8,078 nucleotides of DNA, taken from positions 1 through 8,078 of the forward strand of contig WTHG01000510.1 in NCBI GenBank assembly GCA_011523245.1. The letters are read 5' to 3'. Both the position numbers and the translations under genes were made by a program. The DNA comes from Verrucomicrobiales bacterium (GTDB taxonomy: Bacteria > Verrucomicrobiota > Verrucomicrobiia > Limisphaerales > UBA1100). Position 1 is the stretch's first letter, and each line of letters starts with the position of its first letter. The notes beneath the pieces are model-generated. The model saw nothing but the letters and a program-made list of their open reading frames with translations, made no database searches and was not told where the DNA came from. Positions 1-6,706 of this stretch are shown in pieces.

Positions 1-252
1 CCTGGCCGGTTGCCCGAGCATGAAACCGCCTTCGCGCTGACCATCCACAAGTCGCAGGGATCCGAATTCAACCGCGTGCTGGTGCTGTTGCCCGCGCAGG
101 CCGCGCCGGTGCTTACTCGTGAGCTGGTGTACACCGGCCTCACCCGCGCCAAGGACGAGGTCACGCTGATGGCACCGCCGGAGATCCTCGCCGCTGCCAT
201 CGAGGCTAAAACCACCCGCGCCTCAGGCCTGCGCGATTCGCTGTGGAATTAA
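1..252 (+). CDS. recD: RecD, exodeoxyribonuclease V alpha subunit (C-terminal fragment, cut by window edge)
   Basis: The reading frame is open from base 1 and ends with TAA at 250-252, giving the last 83 residues. They carry the end of an SF1B helicase domain: the motif TIHKSQGSEF (fragment residues 14-23) and the motif VI segment ELVYTGLTRAK (41-51), whose arginine (R49) is the expected ATP-sensing arginine finger. The leading LPEHETAFAL and the tail ending in RASGL match RecD of RecBCD closely, better than the stand-alone RecD2 helicases. RecD is the 5'-3' helicase motor of RecBCD, which processes double-strand breaks and degrades foreign linear DNA in the cytoplasm. recB and recC would be expected upstream but are outside the window. 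The true start is outside the window, so only the C-terminus can be judged; it looks intact. Confidence 0.93.
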   Translation, partial: PGRLPEHETAFALTIHKSQGSEFNRVLVLLPAQAAPVLTRELVYTGLTRAKDEVTLMAPPEILAAAIEAKTTRASGLRDSLWN

Positions 253-300
253 ATTCCCTTGCCATGGCGGCATAACACGGGTTTGGCTTGCGAAACTGAC

Positions 301-1380
301 GTGGGTTTGCCCGTTCTGATTTTTGCCGATGATCCGGCCTGCGAGCGTACGCTGGCGGGCTTGTCGGTGCTGGAGCGGTTGGTCATCGCCACGCACGAAG
401 CGGGCGCCACGGCAATCTCTATTCTGCACGTCAAGACGGAACCGAAATTCACCGCCTTGGCCCGGCTCAAAATTGAGGTGCATCTCACCAGCGAGGAACC
501 TGCCTTTCGGGCGCCAACTCTGTTGATCTCTGGAAACCTGGCCCTGCAACGGGCCGACCTTGAACGGGTGATGAACCAACAGGGCCGCCTGCACGCGCCG
601 GGTCATGAATTGTTGCCCTGCGGCGTGGCCATGGAATGGACCGGCTCGCTGGAAGCGTCACTGCCGCGTCGACCCAAGATGGAAGCCCGCGGCGTCGCGC
701 AACCGGTCAAGGATGGCCTCACCGCGGTGCAGGCCGAAGACGCCTTGTGGGACACCATGGGATTGGAGACCGATAGTTTCATGGACCGCAACTTCAACCG
801 ACCCGTAGGCCGGCTCGCGTCACGGCTGTTAATCCACACATCCGTTTCCCCCAACGCCATCTCGGTGGTGGCCACCGGCATCGGCGTGTTATCGGCCATC
901 TATTTCGCACGCGGCGAAGCGCACCTGATGATTGTGGGCGCGGTTTTGTTGCAATGCTCGGCGATCATCGATTGCGTGGATGGCGATTTGGCACGCATGT
1001 CGCACAAGGAAAGTCGCACTGGCAAATGGCTCGACCTCGGTGGCGACCAGCTGGTGCATCTCTGCCTGATGGCCGGCATCGGCATGGGCCTCTACCGCAT
1101 GCACGATCAATCCGGCCCGTGGCTGTGGCTGGGTATCGCCGCGGCCCTTGGCGTAGTGCTCTCCTTTCTTACGCGGTTGCGGGCCGAACAAAGCGAACGC
1201 CCGCTGCCGCTACTCCAAGCTTGGATCGCTCGCGCAGCCAACCGTGATTTCTCCGCCTTGTTATTGATCCTCACCATCGTCGAGCGGGTGGATTTGTTCC
1301 TCTGGCTGGCCTTGGTCGCCGTACATGGATTCTGGATCTACGGCGAATGGCTTCGGCGGCAAGATGCGATTGAGGCTTGA
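301..1380 (+). CDS. CDP-alcohol phosphatidyltransferase with degenerate nucleotidyltransferase-like N-terminal domain
   Basis: Integral membrane enzyme of the CDP-alcohol phosphatidyltransferase family, which moves a phospho-alcohol from a CDP-activated donor to an alcohol acceptor at the inner membrane. Numbering from GTG 301 (359 residues), the full signature D-x2-D-G-x2-A-R-x8-G-x3-D-x3-D is present: D224, D227, G228, A231, R232, G241, D245, D249. Hydrophobic segments lie near 186-203, 207-223, 251-266, 273-290 and 317-346. Residues 1-95 look like a worn MobA/sugar-nucleotidyltransferase fold: beta-strand LPVLIFADD, the stretch AGLSVLERLVIATHEAG, and TLLISGNLAL where active enzymes usually have a GD pair. 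The glycine-rich NTP-binding loop is not visible, so this half is probably not catalytic. The order resembles fused inositol-phosphate cytidylyltransferase/DIPP synthase enzymes, but the head group is unknown. No good Shine-Dalgarno decides the start; TTG 259 (373 residues) is an in-frame alternative. I prefer 301 because the residues before it do not look like family sequence. Confidence 0.85.
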   Translation: MGLPVLIFADDPACERTLAGLSVLERLVIATHEAGATAISILHVKTEPKFTALARLKIEVHLTSEEPAFRAPTLLISGNLALQRADLERVMNQQGRLHAPGHELLPCGVAMEWTGSLEASLPRRPKMEARGVAQPVKDGLTAVQAEDALWDTMGLETDSFMDRNFNRPVGRLASRLLIHTSVSPNAISVVATGIGVLSAIYFARGEAHLMIVGAVLLQCSAIIDCVDGDLARMSHKESRTGKWLDLGGDQLVHLCLMAGIGMGLYRMHDQSGPWLWLGIAAALGVVLSFLTRLRAEQSERPLPLLQAWIARAANRDFSALLLILTIVERVDLFLWLALVAVHGFWIYGEWLRRQDAIEA

Positions 1381-1490
1381 ACCAACCTATTCCCTTCCCG
1401 GCAGTTACGCCATTTTTTCCAAGGTCGGACTTGCGTTACAAACCGGTGACACACATGATGTCGCCACTGCCTAGGGTTATTTTGATTTAA
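1381..1490 (+). promoter_or_regulatory. Intergenic gap upstream of the MlaA-hydrolase gene, possible promoter region
   Basis: This is the largest gene-free stretch in the window and the most likely place for a promoter of the downstream lipoprotein-uup pair. A weak sigma70-like pair can be drawn: TTGCGT at 1431-1436 and CATGAT at 1454-1459, spaced 17 bases, each a poor match. A short inverted repeat GACA-N7-TGTC lies at 1448-1462. A T6 run at 1412-1417 follows a 3-base-stem GGC/GCC pair, too weak to call a terminator. Before ATG 1491 the only purine-rich ribosome-binding candidate is AGGG at 1473-1476, 14 bases away, which is farther than usual. Confidence 0.25.
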
Positions 1491-3302
1491 ATGCGCGTAT
1501 TCATATTGTCATTCCTGATTGCCGCAACGGGTTGCTCTAGTTTCCTTCCCGATCCTGCCTTGGAAGCCCTTCCGGATCCATCGCAGCCGGAGGACGCCGC
1601 GCTCATGCTGCAATCAACCCCGGACCCGCTGGAGCCGCTGAATCGGTTTAGTTTCGCGGTAGATGAGGTGCTCTTTGATTACGCGATGGAACCGGCTTCG
1701 CGCGGCTACCGCAAGGTGCTTCCCTACCGAGCCCGCACTGGCATTCGGAATTTCGGCCATAACCTCGCCTATCCCGTACGGCTCACGAGCAATCTCCTAC
1801 AAGGCGAGTGGGCCAATGCCGGCACGGAAACCAAACGGTTTCTGATCAACACCACCGAAGGGGTGCTGGGCTTTGGAGATCCAGCGACAAAAAAATACGA
1901 CATTTATCTTGCGGACGAAGATTTGGGCCAGACTTTTGGCTCCTGGGGCTGGCAACCTTCGGTCTATCTGCACCTCCCCGTTCTTGGAGCCTCCTCGGGC
2001 CGCGATTTGATCGGCGAAGCCGGGGATGTTTTTCTGGATCCAGCCACGTATGCGTACGGCCTGAACGCGGGCATTCGGTTCAACAATAAAACCGACCAGG
2101 CGGAATCCACCCGGCAACTGCTCGCCTCGGAATTTGATCCGTACGCTTTGAACAAATTGTATTTCTCGCGGAAACGCGCCATCGAAGTGCGTAACACGCA
2201 GCCAGCCATGACGGGCGAAGACACGGCGCAAACACAAACGTTGATGACGGTGTTCAACCGCCCGCACGACCCAGAGTTTGACGATCGAGCGGTGGAAATC
2301 ACCGTGCAGCCACAGGGCTTTCGCAAACCATTGCCGGCTTCGGTCTGGCAACAGAACAAGGAGGCCCCGGTGGCCTACGTCATTCCCGGGCTCGGGGGAC
2401 ATCGGCTCGGCAGCCGTGCACTGGCGTTGGCTGAATTGGCATTTCTTGAGGGGTATCATGTAGTATGTTTCAGCAACAACCTCAACTGGGAATTTATCCA
2501 AGCCGCCCCGGCTGATTATTTACCCGGTTACTTGGATGACGATCTGCTGTACTTGCGCCAAGCCCATGCGGCCATGGCCAAAATACTAAGCGATCAAACG
2601 CACGGCACGCCAGCGGTGATGGGTTTTTCGATGGGCGGCTGGTATACTCTCAATCTGGCCGCCACCAGTGCGCCCGATACCTATTCCGCCGCTCTCGCGA
2701 TCAATCCGCCGCTGGATCTCACCACCGGACTGACCGCGCTGGATCGTTTGTATCGAGCGCCGGCCGCCGCGGATGATTTGGAGACGGTCAAAAACTCGGC
2801 GTTGGTGAAATTATTGGTCAGCCAAAACTCCACGCCCGACAACCCGGCTGGTTTGCCCTTCAGTGATCAGGAAGCTTCGTATCTCATCGGGCTCAGTTAT
2901 CGTATGACGTTAACTCAAACGATCATGAGCAGCCTGAAAATCCGCCCCAACGCCCGGGCGTATCAACGAGTGAACGCCCTGTGTTGGGAGGATTATTACT
3001 CGAAGATTGTCGCACCAGCACTCTCCGAACGGAACATTGATGGCGACGCGCTGGCGCAGGCCAGCAATCTCCGAACTCGCGAAGCCGGCCTCACTGCCGC
3101 GGCCAATCTCAAGCTTGTGCTCACGAGCAATGATTTCCTGCTCACCGACGAGGACCTCGCCTGGTTCCGCGAACGTTTCCCCGATGAGCGCACGGTGTAT
3201 TCCGAAACCGGCGGGCACATGGGCCAGTTGTGGCGGCCCGAAGTGCGGGAAGCAATGCGGGCGGCAATCCGGTTTCAGGCAATCACAGTTTCTGCCGAAT
3301 AA
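1491..3302 (+). CDS. MlaA/VacJ-type outer-membrane lipoprotein fused to an alpha/beta hydrolase
   Basis: 603 residues. The N-terminus is a short lipoprotein signal (R2, hydrophobic 3-12, then ATGC with C15 as the lipidation cysteine; -3 is Ala rather than the usual Leu). Residues about 45-235 are an MlaA domain: DPLEPLNRFSF (45-55), P79Y, NFGHNLAYPVRL, NLLQG (101-105), RFLINTTEGVLGFGDPA, DLGQTFGSWG (144-153), LPVLGASSGRD (162-172) and a terminal DPYALNKLYF. MlaA normally ends about here (roughly 250 residues) and removes misplaced phospholipid from the outer leaflet of the outer membrane. Here, after a linker, residues about 290-600 form an alpha/beta hydrolase: oxyanion-type PGLGGH (299-304), nucleophile elbow GFSMG (378-382, S380), acid candidate D548 after strand LKLVLTSN, and H576 in GGHMGQ. 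The full triad suggests an active periplasmic-side esterase or phospholipase, though the substrate is inference. One uninterrupted frame supports a real fusion. The next gene, uup, starts 6 bases later. Confidence 0.92.
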   Translation: MRVFILSFLIAATGCSSFLPDPALEALPDPSQPEDAALMLQSTPDPLEPLNRFSFAVDEVLFDYAMEPASRGYRKVLPYRARTGIRNFGHNLAYPVRLTSNLLQGEWANAGTETKRFLINTTEGVLGFGDPATKKYDIYLADEDLGQTFGSWGWQPSVYLHLPVLGASSGRDLIGEAGDVFLDPATYAYGLNAGIRFNNKTDQAESTRQLLASEFDPYALNKLYFSRKRAIEVRNTQPAMTGEDTAQTQTLMTVFNRPHDPEFDDRAVEITVQPQGFRKPLPASVWQQNKEAPVAYVIPGLGGHRLGSRALALAELAFLEGYHVVCFSNNLNWEFIQAAPADYLPGYLDDDLLYLRQAHAAMAKILSDQTHGTPAVMGFSMGGWYTLNLAATSAPDTYSAALAINPPLDLTTGLTALDRLYRAPAAADDLETVKNSALVKLLVSQNSTPDNPAGLPFSDQEASYLIGLSYRMTLTQTIMSSLKIRPNARAYQRVNALCWEDYYSKIVAPALSERNIDGDALAQASNLRTREAGLTAAANLKLVLTSNDFLLTDEDLAWFRERFPDERTVYSETGGHMGQLWRPEVREAMRAAIRFQAITVSAE

Positions 3303-3308
3303 CGGTTC

Positions 3309-5090
3309 ATGTCGCTGCTTCACCTCAACGAAGTGACCTATTCTTGGGATGGCGACACGCTCCTCGATCAGGTGACCCTGAATCTTGACCCGGGCGAACA
3401 CATCGGTCTGGTCGGCCGAAATGGATGCGGAAAATCCACCCTGCTCAAGCTGTTGGCCGGTGATATTACCCCCGATCAAGGCGCAGTGAATCGCGCACAA
3501 CATCTACACATCAAACGCCTCGTGCAGGAAGTGCCCACCGGCGATGCCCAAACCGTCAGCAACCTAGTCGCCAATGTGCTTGATATTCCCGAAGAAGAAC
3601 ACTGGCGGCGCGATAAAGCCGTGCAGCGCGTGCTCGACCAGATGCAACTCGACGGCGAGGCCAAGTTCAATGGCCTTTCCTCCGGTATGAAACGCCGAGC
3701 ACTGCTGGCGCAGGCAATTGTGGATCGGCCGGATGTCCTTTTGCTGGATGAGCCCACCAACCATCTCGATATTGATTCCATCACTTGGCTTGAGGGTTTT
3801 CTCAAAGCATATCCGGGCACCCTGTTATTCGTTACCCACGACCGCGCCTTTCTGCAAGCCATTGCCACACGTATCTTAGAAATAGATCGCGGCCATCTCT
3901 TTGATTGGACCTGCGATTACCAGACGTTTCTCAATCGTAAACAAGCCGCCTTGGTGGCCGAGGAAAAACAAAATGCCCAGTTCGACAAGAAACTCGCGCA
4001 GGAAGAGGTCTGGATCCGCAAGGGCATTCAGGCGCGACGCACGCGCAATGAAGGCCGTGTAAGAGCCCTCAAGAAAATGCGGGCCGAACGCAGTCAACGC
4101 CGCGAGCGTCAGGGCACTGTGCAAATGCAGGCCGCCGAGGCCGATCGCTCCGGCCAGTTGGTGGTCGAAACTCGGGAGCTCACATTTGCTTACGACGGTT
4201 CGCCAGTGGTCCGGGATCTTTCCACGCTCATCACCGCCGGCGACAAGGTCGGCATCATCGGCCCCAACGGCGCTGGCAAAACCACGCTCATCAAGCTTCT
4301 GCTCGGCGAACTGCAGCCCACGGATGGGAAAATCCGCCGCGGCACCAAGTTGGAGATCGTGTATTTCGATCAGTTACGCGAACAAATCGATGATCAGTTG
4401 AGCATACTGGAGAATGTCGCTGACGACCGAAAAACGGTTATCGTCAACGGTCGCAGCCGCAATGTGTACAGTTACCTGCAGGATTTTCTTTTCACGCCCG
4501 ATCAAGCCCGCAAGCCGGCCGGCACGTTATCCGGCGGCGAGAAAAACCGTTTATTGCTCGCCAAACTGTTCCAGCAACCGGCCAACCTGATCGTGATGGA
4601 TGAGCCCACCAATGATCTCGATACGGAAACTCTCGAGCTGCTCGAGGAGGTGATTGGTGCCTTCAACGGCACGCTGTTGCTCGTCAGCCACGACCGCGCT
4701 TTCCTCAATAACGTTGTGCAAAGCACCTTGGTGTTTGAAGGCAACGGATTCGTGAAGGAATTCACCGGCGGCTACGACGAATATCTGGCCCAACGTAAAG
4801 CTGCCGCCTTTGCCGCCAAGCCCACGCGTCAATCCAAGCCCAAACCTGTGGCCGATCCCAAGAAACCCAAGAAACTGTCTTTCAAGGAAAAGCGTCTGCT
4901 CGAATCATTGCCTGGGCGAATTGCCGAACTGGAAGAGGAGCAAGAGACGCTGCAACAGCAAATCAACGATCCGGATTTTTTCAAGCGCCCGCACGAGGAA
5001 ACGACCATGGTCACCACGCGTCTCGAGGCGCTGGAAAACGAATTACTCGAAACCTACGATCAATGGGAAACGCTCGATGCCCGCGCCTGA
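3309..5090 (+). CDS. uup: ABC-F family ATPase Uup
   Basis: Soluble ATP-binding protein of 593 residues with two ABC domains and no membrane segments, the ABC-F layout of ribosome-associated translation factors. Domain 1: Walker A GRNGCGKST (36-44), signature LSSGM (123-127, with Ser replacing the first Gly of LSGG), Walker B LLLDEPTNHLD (144-154), switch H177. The basic, charged linker at about 205-285 is the inter-domain (P-site tRNA interaction) region. Domain 2: Walker A GPNGAGKTT (318-326), LSGGE (407-411), VMDEPTNDLD (429-438), switch H461. A Lys/Pro-rich stretch (505-521) leads into a C-terminal coiled-coil domain (about 522-593) with SFKEKRLLESLPGRIAELE, typical of Uup, which binds DNA through this tail in E. 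coli and affects transposon excision and ribosome assembly. That tail separates it from EttA and YheS. It begins 6 bases after the lipoprotein gene with no clear Shine-Dalgarno, so translation is probably coupled to that gene. Confidence 0.93.
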   Translation: MSLLHLNEVTYSWDGDTLLDQVTLNLDPGEHIGLVGRNGCGKSTLLKLLAGDITPDQGAVNRAQHLHIKRLVQEVPTGDAQTVSNLVANVLDIPEEEHWRRDKAVQRVLDQMQLDGEAKFNGLSSGMKRRALLAQAIVDRPDVLLLDEPTNHLDIDSITWLEGFLKAYPGTLLFVTHDRAFLQAIATRILEIDRGHLFDWTCDYQTFLNRKQAALVAEEKQNAQFDKKLAQEEVWIRKGIQARRTRNEGRVRALKKMRAERSQRRERQGTVQMQAAEADRSGQLVVETRELTFAYDGSPVVRDLSTLITAGDKVGIIGPNGAGKTTLIKLLLGELQPTDGKIRRGTKLEIVYFDQLREQIDDQLSILENVADDRKTVIVNGRSRNVYSYLQDFLFTPDQARKPAGTLSGGEKNRLLLAKLFQQPANLIVMDEPTNDLDTETLELLEEVIGAFNGTLLLVSHDRAFLNNVVQSTLVFEGNGFVKEFTGGYDEYLAQRKAAAFAAKPTRQSKPKPVADPKKPKKLSFKEKRLLESLPGRIAELEEEQETLQQQINDPDFFKRPHEETTMVTTRLEALENELLETYDQWETLDARA

Positions 5091-6014
5091 TTAGGCGCCA
5101 CGCTTCAAGGCCGTTGCGTCCCGCGCCCTCATAGCTTCCTCAACCAACGTCTGCGCCGTCTCAAGCGCAATCACTTCAAAATACACTGTCGCCCCCGGCA
5201 TGCACTGGGCCAGCTTCCAGCAATCGAGGGACAACACCGTCCCCAGCTTCGGATAACCCCCGATCGTTGGCCGGTCATTCAACAACACAATGGGCTGGCC
5301 ATCCGGCGGCACCTGCACCGCGCCATACGCGATGCCTTCAGAAAGTCGTTCGCCTGCTGGCGCTAACACCGGATTTCCTTCCAGCCGATATCCCATCCGA
5401 TCCGACCGCGGCGAGACTTGAAACGCGCTGCCATAAAACATCCTGAGCGCTTCGGCCGAAAATTCCGCCGCCTGATAGCCCTCCACCACCCGTAACGTCA
5501 CCGGTGCTTCATAACGGGGAATCTGTTCCATCGGCAACGCCCAATCCAAATCCGCAGGCGTGCCGCACACAATCTCTTGGCCGACGTGCAGTAGGGCGCC
5601 CAATCCTTCCCGCTGGACCACTGCCGTGCTGCCAAAATGAACGGGTGCATTGAAGCCGCCCGATGCGGCGACATACGCCCTCAACCCTGCCGTCGCATGC
5701 CCCAACTCCAACACATCGCCTGCGGTCACTCGATGGCTGCGCCACAGCGCCTTGGTTTGACCGTTGATCTTTAGTGGCATCACCGCTCCCGCCACCGCCA
5801 CCGAAGTGGCGCCCGTGCTTTCCAGCCGCAAACCGCCTTGTGCTACCTCCAAAGCCGTGACTCCTTCAGCATTTCCGGTCAGCCGATTGGCCCAATAAAA
5901 CGCCTCGCCATCCATCGGACCTCCAGTCGTCAATCCCAGCGCATGATGCCCCAGACGGCCCGCATCCTGAAAGAGGCTCAATACGCCCGGCTTCAGCACT
6001 CGAAAACCGCTCAT
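5091..6014 (-). CDS. pxpC: 5-oxoprolinase subunit PxpC (KipA/AHS2-type carboxyltransferase-like domain)
   Basis: 307 residues, the usual length for the family. PxpC works with PxpA and PxpB in ATP-dependent hydrolysis of 5-oxo-L-proline (pyroglutamate, a spontaneous by-product of glutamine/glutamate chemistry) to L-glutamate in the cytoplasm. Family landmarks visible: QDAGR (16-20), GGPMD (31-35), ALEVAQGGLRLE (54-65), YVAASGGF (114-121), SPRSDRMGYRL (201-211), QVPPDGQPIVLLND (234-247) and GGYPKLG (252-258). ATG is at 6012-6014 and overlaps the pxpB stop in the 4-base form ATGA. A strong Shine-Dalgarno, AGGGGGA at 6020-6026 (complement), sits about 5 bases before the ATG and supports this start. 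The gene ends with TAA at 5091-5093, directly against the TGA of the convergent uup gene. The same fold occurs in urea amidolyase/urea carboxylase proteins, but the neighbours pxpA and pxpB make the 5-oxoprolinase assignment the best. Confidence 0.93.
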   Translation of the reverse strand: MSGFRVLKPGVLSLFQDAGRLGHHALGLTTGGPMDGEAFYWANRLTGNAEGVTALEVAQGGLRLESTGATSVAVAGAVMPLKINGQTKALWRSHRVTAGDVLELGHATAGLRAYVAASGGFNAPVHFGSTAVVQREGLGALLHVGQEIVCGTPADLDWALPMEQIPRYEAPVTLRVVEGYQAAEFSAEALRMFYGSAFQVSPRSDRMGYRLEGNPVLAPAGERLSEGIAYGAVQVPPDGQPIVLLNDRPTIGGYPKLGTVLSLDCWKLAQCMPGATVYFEVIALETAQTLVEEAMRARDATALKRGA

Positions 6015-6706
6015 GGCATTCCCCCTAATTTAAGGTACTCCGAGCGACTGATCGGCTCGAATTGAATTCGATCCCCCACGCCCATCGGCATCGGGGCGGC
6101 CGCCTGTGGATCAAATATCCGAACAGGACAACGCCCGATCAAATTCCAGCCACCCGGCGATTCGGCCGGATACACTGCCGTCTGTCGATCGGCAATGCCC
6201 ACCGAGCCCGTCGGCACGTGTTGCCGAGGAGTTGCCAATCGCGGCCGGGCAATCGCCTCGTCCACTTCGCCCAAGTAAGCGAATCCCGGCGCAAAGCCAA
6301 TGGCGTACACGCGGTATTCCCGAGCATGATGCCGTTGCACGACTTCATCGGGCGATAGTCCGTTGGTTTCGGCAAACGCCATTAAATCCGGTCCGGCCTC
6401 CGGCCCATACCACACCGGCAACGTCACCAATAGACCGTCTTCTTTCGCCATAGGTTCAGAAGTCGCTCGGCCGAATTCCTCGATGTGTTCCTGCAACGCT
6501 TCCATGCGAATGCGGTCGGGCCGATATATGACCAGCACAGAGGCGTAGGAAGGCACCGTGTCGACCAGTTGATCTGCCAGACGTTTGCGCAATTGCTGGT
6601 CTAGAAACCGGACCCGATCCGCCACGCAGGGAGACAGAGTGTCGCCCATGTATACGATCAGCGCATTTTCACCCGCCACCTCGATGCGCATCAAATCATC
6701 CGGCAT
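6011..6706 (-). CDS. pxpB: 5-oxoprolinase subunit PxpB (KipI/AHS1-type)
   Basis: 231 residues, normal for PxpB. It pairs with PxpC; the two correspond to Bacillus KipI and KipA, where KipI was first described as an inhibitor of the sporulation kinase KinA. Conserved stretches: GENALIVYMGD (12-22), TLPVWYGPEAGPDL (95-108), YAIGFAPGFAYLG (134-146), PRLATPRQHVPTGSVGIA (155-172) and YPAESPGGWNLIGR (179-192). The C-terminal half is the cyclophilin-like AHS1 domain. Two starts are possible: ATG 6706, which overlaps the end of pxpA by 11 bases, and ATG 6691 (residue 6), which lies just after the pxpA stop. I chose 6706 because GGGAG (6714-6718, complement) lies 7 bases before it, an ideal spacing. 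The MRIEVAGENAL that follows the second ATG resembles the usual family start, so 6691 is not excluded. Confidence 0.93.
   Translation of the reverse strand: MPDDLMRIEVAGENALIVYMGDTLSPCVADRVRFLDQQLRKRLADQLVDTVPSYASVLVIYRPDRIRMEALQEHIEEFGRATSEPMAKEDGLLVTLPVWYGPEAGPDLMAFAETNGLSPDEVVQRHHAREYRVYAIGFAPGFAYLGEVDEAIARPRLATPRQHVPTGSVGIADRQTAVYPAESPGGWNLIGRCPVRIFDPQAAAPMPMGVGDRIQFEPISRSEYLKLGGMP
6020..6026 (-). promoter_or_regulatory. Ribosome binding site of pxpC
   Basis: On the minus strand this reads AGGGGGA, 5 bases before ATG 6014 and inside the end of pxpB. It is the strongest Shine-Dalgarno-like site I saw in the window and fixes the pxpC start at the ATGA overlap. Confidence 0.65.

Noticed and set aside
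245..257. Short palindrome GGAATT-A-AATTCC over the recD stop codon
   Set aside because: The loop is too short and the stem too AT-rich for a terminator, and no T-run follows; likely chance.
259..300. TTG 259 as start of the phosphatidyltransferase gene
   Set aside because: TTG is a rarer start, no clear Shine-Dalgarno precedes it, and the extra 14 residues do not resemble the family; kept only as an alternative.
1399..1417. Possible terminator: GGC/GCC stem followed by a T6 run after the phosphatidyltransferase gene
   Set aside because: A 3-base stem is too weak; without a folding calculation it cannot be supported.
1797..2501. Minus-strand open frame of 234 codons inside the MlaA-hydrolase gene
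   Set aside because: It lies fully opposite a gene with clear family motifs, its translation shows no recognisable domain, and it has an unnatural composition; a shadow of GC-rich coding DNA.
2910..3503. Minus-strand open frame of 197 codons across the lipoprotein/uup junction
   Set aside because: Opposite two well-supported genes, with no recognisable motif.
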